A stretch of DNA of 64,000 nucleotides from Mesotaenium endlicherianum (taxonomy: Eukaryota > Streptophyta > Zygnematophyceae > Zygnematales > Mesotaeniaceae): positions 24,967 through 88,966 of the forward strand of contig WELA01006964.1 in NCBI GenBank assembly GCA_009602735.1, written 5' to 3'. A model generated the notes under the pieces. That model was not told where the DNA came from. It searched no databases and saw nothing but the letters and a program-made list of their open reading frames with translations. Of the stretch, positions 57,262-64,000 are shown one piece after another. The position numbers and the translations under genes are program-made. Position 1 is the stretch's first letter. The number at the start of each line of letters is the position of its first letter.

Positions 57262-60200
57262 AGGGTTGTCAAAGGAAGTTGAAGAAGCGAAGGGAGCACG
57301 AAGAAGGAGTTCCCAAGGCCATAGGAAAACCGAGACGCCACGCTTCTGCCGACGCTGGAAGATTTCTTCCTAAGTGTATCATAGAAAGGTTAGACCTCAG
57401 GAGTTCCCAAGAGAGGATCTCGCTGGTAGAAGTAGAGAGCTGCAGAATAGAATCTGTTAGGAGATTAGCACAGATTTGGGTCAAACGCCACAAGCGTGCG
57501 AGGGACACTTAAAATGGTGAATACTGTGTTAGTTTCTAAGTTCTCAGAAGTCTCAATTGTCGAATTGCTGATAGCAAGAGTAGCCTTAACAAGTAAAGCT
57601 CTCAGTGAAGAACTGAGTGAGCCCAACCGAGCAGTGAAGAGCTGTTAAGACGCGGTGTTGAGTGAAGAGCTCAGACCAGGCCAGCATAGATGTGCAGTTT
57701 CAGAGTTTTGTAAGCTGTAACTTGTGGAAGTTAAGCGAAAGCCTTGAAGGGCGATTTTCTTTGAATCTGGCATTGCCTGTTAAGCTGCTTAGACGTGATT
57801 TTTGCAAACCACAAAACTTGTTCATTTTGTAAACCCTCAACTTGGGCGAAAGCCTGTGTGGAAGTAAGACACTTCAGTCCTACTTCAGAGAACTTGTTGA
57901 TTGGTTCAGGTGAACAAGAATTCCCAAGTCAGTTGGGGCTGAGGCCTGTGAAGGCTGCCGGTGTTCAACCTGGGAGGGGACACGGAGAAATTCAATTGTA
58001 TATGCGGTTGAGGAGTGGAAGACTCTACCACTCTGTGGAGCCTGTAGAAGGTTCTGATTCTAGCCAGAGTCCATGAGGAAGTGAGACGTCTGAGCATACT
58101 GACAACCGGTGGAGTGAGCAACCGTCGAGAGACGAGTCTCGTCATAACTCCGCAAGCGGTGAGAACCCGGATAAACACAGGAGCCTTTGCACCTGATTTG
58201 GGCAGAGAGCGGGACGTATGGGGAAGAGTCAGTGAATCCTGGTCACCATTCGAAATGGCCGGTGTTGATCGGGATAAAAATCCTAAGTTCAAGCTGTCTG
58301 CAAAGTGTTTTAGCGACGAACCAACGGAAATGGTCTCACTTTTGAAGAGTTTGATGAGATCTATTAGGCATAATTCTTTGAGAAAATTCGTAAGGATTCT
58401 TCTTATACACATTCTGTCGCATTTATAGGCTTGGTTCAGTACTCGGGCAAAGATGCCTTGCTGTTATATCGCCAATTTCGGAAGGATGAGGATCTCACCC
58501 AGGAATGGGCGTTTGGAGAACAGAAAACGGGAAGGGATTTGAAAATTCAGAAAGAGGCTGCGAAAGCCCGAATGTCTGCTCTATCTTCAGGAAGAACAGT
58601 GACAACTGCACCTGTTGAGAGCATAGACTTAGTTGCACTAACACAAGAAGTAACAGAGGCCATGAGGCAACTCACTGAGGGTCAGCGAAGGGCTGCTACT
58701 CAGAGCGATAATGCCGGTTACGTCGCAGAGTTGCGAAAGGTGTGTGCAGATCTGTCTGAAAAGATTGATAATGCTCAGGAACGAGTAACACGCAGATCTG
58801 CACCTCTTCATGGTCAGCAAGGCGATAGCGCCACAACAGAAGCAAGCCATGCGCAAGCCTTGGCTAGCTGTCGTAAAGATATGGAGGCTGGAGATGACCA
58901 ACTAGACTCTGAGCATTGTCCGCGCCGTTTCTTTAAGTTGCTTGAAGCACGATTCTCAGAGGATCGCAGTCTTAAGGTGCACCGTTATGTGCATTTTGTC
59001 CGTCAGAAGAACGAGACAGTCATGGAGGTTAAATTCAGATTGGTAGACCTCGCCAAAAAGGCAAAAATATACGAGCCCAGAATAGTGGCTGACAAGTTTC
59101 TGTTGTGCTTGGGCAAGGAAACAGATTGTGAAGTCAGGCCACATCTGTCCGCAAAGCACTATATTGACTGGGACATCGACGAGGCGGCTGAAATAGCACG
59201 CAATGTCGAAGAAGGTAAAATGTGGTACAAAGAGGCTTCCAGGACGCTTATGGCTCATGAGAGGAGGGAGGAATCCTCTCCGCCTAAGGTTAACAACTCT
59301 AATTTTCAGTTTAAGAAAAAGAGCGGGTCTTTCAATAAGTTTGCTAAGCATGCCAACACTGCTGAAATAGCAGAGAGCTGTTGGAATTGCGGAAAATCAG
59401 GACATCAAAAGAGGGATTGTTCGTACCTTGATGCTAAGCAATAATCTGCTAGCAAGGCACAGATATGTGCACATTACAGCAAGAAGGGACGTTCAGAAGA
59501 TGAGTGCTGCTCTAAGAACCCAAATTTAAAACCGCCATGGGCAAATGCTGCCATGAAAGAGGCAGATAAGGAAAAAAAGAAAGAAAAAGGTGGCTCTGGT
59601 AATCGCAAGGGTAACCAGAAGTATGAAGCTATGAGTGCAGAAATTGCTGAGTTGAAAGCTCAGTTTGCGAAACTAAACGCGCCTAATGTCTACTATGATG
59701 CAAATTTTACAGAAAAGACCGTCTGCAAAGGCGAGAAGCTGATGCCTGAAAAGACTGTGGACGCAACGGCTGCCGAGCAAGCAGATCACAATCGTCTGGT
59801 GCCAAGGAATGTTGGGAAGCTTCCTCAGACTTTCCGGATCACTCTAGATGAAAATGAGATCTCACAGCTACGACGCCAAGCACGGAGGATTATCTCATAA
59901 GGCCAGGATATTTTGGACCAATGGCATGTCTATTGAGGTCCTGAGGGAGATGGAGGACATTACACGGCGATCACCAACGACATTAATAGTGGAAAAGGTG
60001 CTGGCGGTGCACACCAGATCAGTGGCCAGGAGGGATTCCTATCCACAGTGTGTCATCAACAAACCAGGTCAGCCAAGGGTGGTACTGCCAACCTTCACAG
60101 CATATCCAAGATCCCGAGCCTTCATAGAAGGTGGACCAGGAATGGTCGAACACATGCATGAAAGAAACGCCGTTTGGAGAGAGCCTACTGCGGTGGAGAA

Positions 60201-63200
60201 AGGCAAATGCCTTGGATTACCCGACAACATAGCTCGGCATATAGCCGGTGCTGTAGGGTCAGATGAAGCTGCAAAGATTTTTGGCAACATGATTGGGCAG
60301 CACTCTATGACTTGGTCGGTGGAAACAATCATGACGTGGCAGCAGCTGACTTTCACTGACAAGCCTATGCCGAGGACACGACCAGTGACAATTGGAGTCA
60401 ATGTGGTGCTAAGATCTGATCAGAGAGCTATCGGGACGGCGCACCAGCAACAAGAAGAATGCGATGTGCAAAGAGACGCAGCGGAAGCTGCCAGAGACAG
60501 AGCACTCAGGTAAGCTAGAGTGGCTGAATTTAGGAGATGCCAGGATCAATTGGACCGGATTGATAACCGGACCAATGAAATTACAAGCACCTCTGGAAAG
60601 AGAAAATACACCCATGGGGGACCAGGCGCCTGAGCAGGCAACGCCGCTGCCAAGGGTAGAAGACGATACGCAGGACACCCCATCATCTGTAAGAAACGCC
60701 ACTCACAACGAGATGTTTGGGAGCTCACCCCCCGGAGCCACGACATCAAGACGTAAGGAGACTCCAAAAGATGCCAGATCAGGGTATGATACCAACCTCA
60801 GCCCAAGAGCAGCTGGGCGCAGAGACTACTCGCAGGAATGCTCAAGTAGCTGGGAAGCTAACCAACAGTGTCTGTTGTCTTCACCAGAGCAAGCACCGTT
60901 ACAAGACATGTCAGAAGAGTCTGAGAAGAAGAATTTTGAGCCAATGCCTGAAGAAATTGGATATTATCTAAACCAAGCATTAGGGGGAGAACACCAGTGC
61001 AATATTGGTGAATAGGTTGAAGAGAGTAGCCAGAATTCAGGAGATTCTGGAGGGTCTGCAAAGACCATATCCTCGAACTGATATTCGAAGAACACCAGGA
61101 GGAGTTGGACAAGAAATTGTCTACAACACCTACTTTGGTGAGCCCAAAGCCGCAGGCTAAGAGGCAACAGTAGGGTTCAGCTAGTCAAACAGCTGAATCC
61201 ATAACAAGGCAGATCATTGAGCAGCTGCTGGAAGCAGACGCTTAACAGCACAAGGAAAAGGAAGTGGCTAAGGCAGCAAGCACGCTGCAATCAGCCATTG
61301 TCATTGGCGAACCTCAACACAGATGATGATGAAGAGCCACCACCACCTGGAGTGGAGACGTCAGTTGAAGATGACGCAGAAAGGCCAGACCTTCCAGGGT
61401 TTGACCTGCCGTCAGTCACCGATGAAGAGGAGATTCAGGAAGAAATTCCACGTTTTCCTACCCCAGAGCTGGATCTGTTGGAGCTACAAGAGCTTACGAC
61501 GGATGACTGGGTGGCCGACCACTTGATAATGGAGGGGCCCAGCCCATCAGATCTATACAACGATCTGAGGTCGCCTACATCCAGCACACCAACCGCCAGT
61601 TTTCCAGCACCAGAAGCTACCCTCCATCAGCTACAACAGCCGCAGGAAGTGGCTGCCTGTACCGCTAAGGTGGAACCAACACAAGGTAATCCTCGCGGTC
61701 GCGCAAGCAGACCAAGGAAGGTGGCCCGAGAAGGGAATGCACCTTTCAGGCGGATGCTGACGCGTTATCTCAAGTATAGGGGAACAGCTCAGAGAGAAAG
61801 GGTTCCGAAAGGAATCATGGCTCCACCTCAGCAACCTATCCTGGAGATTTTGCAGAGAGAAGGAGAGGATGGCTTGATTCGCAAAGCCATGGCACTGGGA
61901 ATTCACATTCCCATGGTGCGCCCGTCATCCATTGGAACGTGGGAAAAGGACAGCTCAGCTCCTAGGAAATCTGCAGTTTCTGAAAGGGAACTGGTAGAGC
62001 TGAGAAGCACCATAAGCCGCTTGACAGCAAAAAATGCTATATACGCACAACTAGCTGCGGCTCAAAGACAGCAGACTTTGACACAAGCATGGACGGTTAC
62101 GCCACTAGCCAGGGAGGAGTTTGGCACAACCGTTGCGCGCATTGCTACTATTGAGCGCAAATGGGGTTGGACAATTGACCCGAGAGCAGATCCAGCAGGG
62201 TGGCCTTTGCCAAACCCTCCCCCGCCACGTGAAGAAGGAGGAACAGGGACCAGCTGGACTGCAGCGGATGAAGAAAGGTTCTTGAGGCAGCCCATCCGGA
62301 GGTGTCTGACATACCCCACTCAACACAAGAGTCGACGATCCATCGGAAAAGGTAAAAAGCCTAGGAAGCAGGCAGCCAAGCCTAAATTGGCGGAGGAGCA
62401 AGCTACAAAGCCTGCCACTCCACCGCCTAACAATCAGGCAAAAATGCCTGAAGGTCAGGATGAGGGCATAAAGCCCCCACCTGAATCCAAAGAGTAGCAA
62501 CTACTGGATGCGTGTGTTGGGGAAAAGCAGCTGGAAACTGAGGTTTTCACCATTGGAAAAATGGTCTCAACCCAACAGAGAGCACAAGTAGAAAGGCTGC
62601 TAAAAAAGCACCGCAAGGCGTTTGCTTTTACCAAGGAGGAGATTGGTGGAACCACTGCCAGCGTGTGTGAGATTACACTAACTACTAATAACCCAGTCAG
62701 ACTTGGGCCGCATAAGCTCAGTCAGACCGAATGGGAGTGTGTGGAGAAAACTTGCCAGGAGCTGCACAAGCTCGGCATGATTGAGAAATCAACCTCAGTA
62801 CACGGAGCTCCCACAGTAGTAGTTGCCAAGAAGGACGAGGCTGGCAATTATACAGCCACTCGTATGTGTGGAGATTACAGACGACTGAATCTTCACACGA
62901 AGCCAGACAGCTATGTGATGCCTATACCAGAGCGGATCTTTGCGATTGCTACCACCGGGAAGGTGTTCAGCATCATCAATCTACGCAAAGGCTTCAACCA
63001 GATTCTTGTAAAAACAGAAGATCGAGGTAAGACCGCATTCTGGACTCAAAGGGAACTTTGGCAATGGACGGTTATGCCGTTTGGGCTGAAAAATGCCCCA
63101 GCCATCTTTCAGAGGACTATGGACAAAGTGCTGGAGGGGCTGGATTTTGCAAAACCATATATTGATGACGTGGTGGTGTTCACCAAGTCCATAGAGGAGC

Positions 63201-64000
63201 ACCTCGAGCACTTGGAACAAGTGTTCCAGCACCTAGAGAAATTCCAGAAGACGCTGCACCCTGGAAAGTGCAGATTCTTTGAGGCACATGTGCCGTATTA
63301 AGAACATGAGATTGGGAACAATGCTATGTCCCCTCAGGCTGTAAAGACTAAAGCCATTTATAAGATACCTGCACCAGTGAATGTGTCTAAGCTGAAAGCC
63401 CTGTCAGGACTAAGCGGATACTATCGTAAATTTGTGAAGGATTATAGCAAAATTGCTAAATCCTTGACAGAACTCTTGAAAAGGACGAACCTTTTGTGTG
63501 GACGGAAGCCCAGGAGAAGGCCATGAACAAGCTCAAGGAGCGGCTGGTAACAGCCCGAGTTTTGCAAACACCCGACTACTCCAAGTCGTTTAGTCTACAC
63601 ACTAATTGGAGTTGTGTGGGAATCGGCGCAGTAGTCACTCAGGCCGCAAGTCCTAGAGAGGAGTACGTCATTGCCTATGCCTCGCGCTCTAACAACCAAG
63701 CGGAGAGCAACTACTTGTTTTACGAAGGAGAGCTACTGGCAGTGGTTTGGGCTGTCGCACATTTCAGAGAGTATCTATGGGGAAGCCCCTTCACGTTGAT
63801 CACAGATCACTCGCCGTTACTCTGGCTGATGAAGAATGGAGACTTCATTGGTAAATTGGCTCGCTGGGCTCTTAAGCTCCAGGAATACCAGATGACAGTG
63901 ATACATCGGGCAAGTATACTCAACAACGACGCCGATGGACTCAGCAGGAACCTAGACCAATCTGCAGACGACAGAATAGGAGTTCGAGAAGACGAAGATC
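57262..64000 (+). mobile_element. Element G: second copy of the methyltransferase-bearing family, runs off right edge
   Basis: Plus-strand relative of F. Part of the L terminal block lies at about 57262-57881, followed by the same leader (GTTGATTGGTTCAGGTGAAC). Then come gag (about 57900-59900, with the CWNCGKSGHQKRDC knuckle), only the later part of the methyltransferase (about 59870-60500: LSHKARIFWTNG, KIFGNMIGQHSMTW), the linker region (60520-62500), reverse transcriptase (62561 to about 63480, YIDDVVVFTKS), and RNase H up to the window edge (VIAYASRSN, ESNYL in the same order). The interior is shorter than in F and there are more than half a dozen breaks. Divergence from F is visibly greater than between the L copies of F. 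Confidence 0.85.
61217..62497 (+). pseudogene. Linker region of G
   Basis: One long frame (about 426 residues) covering most of the unknown linker seen in F: acidic start (PDLPGFDLPSVTDEEEIQEE), basic block (RASRPRKVAREGNAPFRRML), ordered block (EILQREGEDGLIRKAMALGI), coiled coil (ELRSTISRLTAKNAIYAQLA), WGWTIDPRADPAGWPLPNPP, and a Pro/Lys tail (KPATPPPNNQAKMPEGQ). It has no known domain. Its preservation over this length in both copies marks it as a genuine family component. Confidence 0.6.

Overview
This is eukaryotic nuclear DNA from the green-plant lineage. My best inference is a charophyte alga such as Chara. The reasons are chromodomain-bearing Ty3/gypsy elements primed by an initiator-Met-type tRNA (TGGTATCGGAGC), an intron-rich host gene resembling plant GT92 glycosyltransferases, and a Ty3/gypsy family carrying a C5-DNA-methyltransferase, a combination that I recall being published for charophytes. 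The species is not proven by the window alone. I saw no rRNA, tRNA, CRISPR or prokaryotic signal.

About 80% of the window is LTR retrotransposon sequence in nested layers. I use working names. A (1-2859, minus, runs off the left edge) and B (39288-45780, plus) are sister copies of a young chromovirus family. D (5751-14677, plus) is a full-length chromovirus with both LTRs, a perfect 5-bp target duplication (GCGAG) and an extra gene downstream of integrase. D2 (17752-20925) and C (25446-47640 in three pieces) are degraded relatives of D. E (2893-17751, minus) has long LTRs and a non-coding interior and shares priming site, polypurine block and LTR ends with D, so it looks like a non-autonomous partner. 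F (26034-38223, minus) and G (57262-64000, plus, runs off the right edge) belong to a second Ty3/gypsy family that encodes a DNMT3/DRM-like cytosine methyltransferase between protease and reverse transcriptase. In F, integrase is followed by a PHD finger.

The insertion order can be read. D sits inside E, which sits inside D2. A sits in the leader of a tandem second E. F sits in the 5' LTR of C, with a GTAT duplication, and B sits in the gag of C. F also has unusual terminal repeats, in the order L-interior-S-L-S.

Host sequence is limited. Between about 50190 and 55230 (minus) lie probable exons of a GT92-type glycosyltransferase. An 817-base assembly gap inside a long GA microsatellite interrupts the locus. 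At 20926-25445 there are two unidentified, partly decayed coding regions and a pair of about 140-bp direct repeats. A fragment of a further retrotransposon (H) lies at 56500-57000. The remaining gaps (47641-50190, 55231-56470) show no convincing gene.
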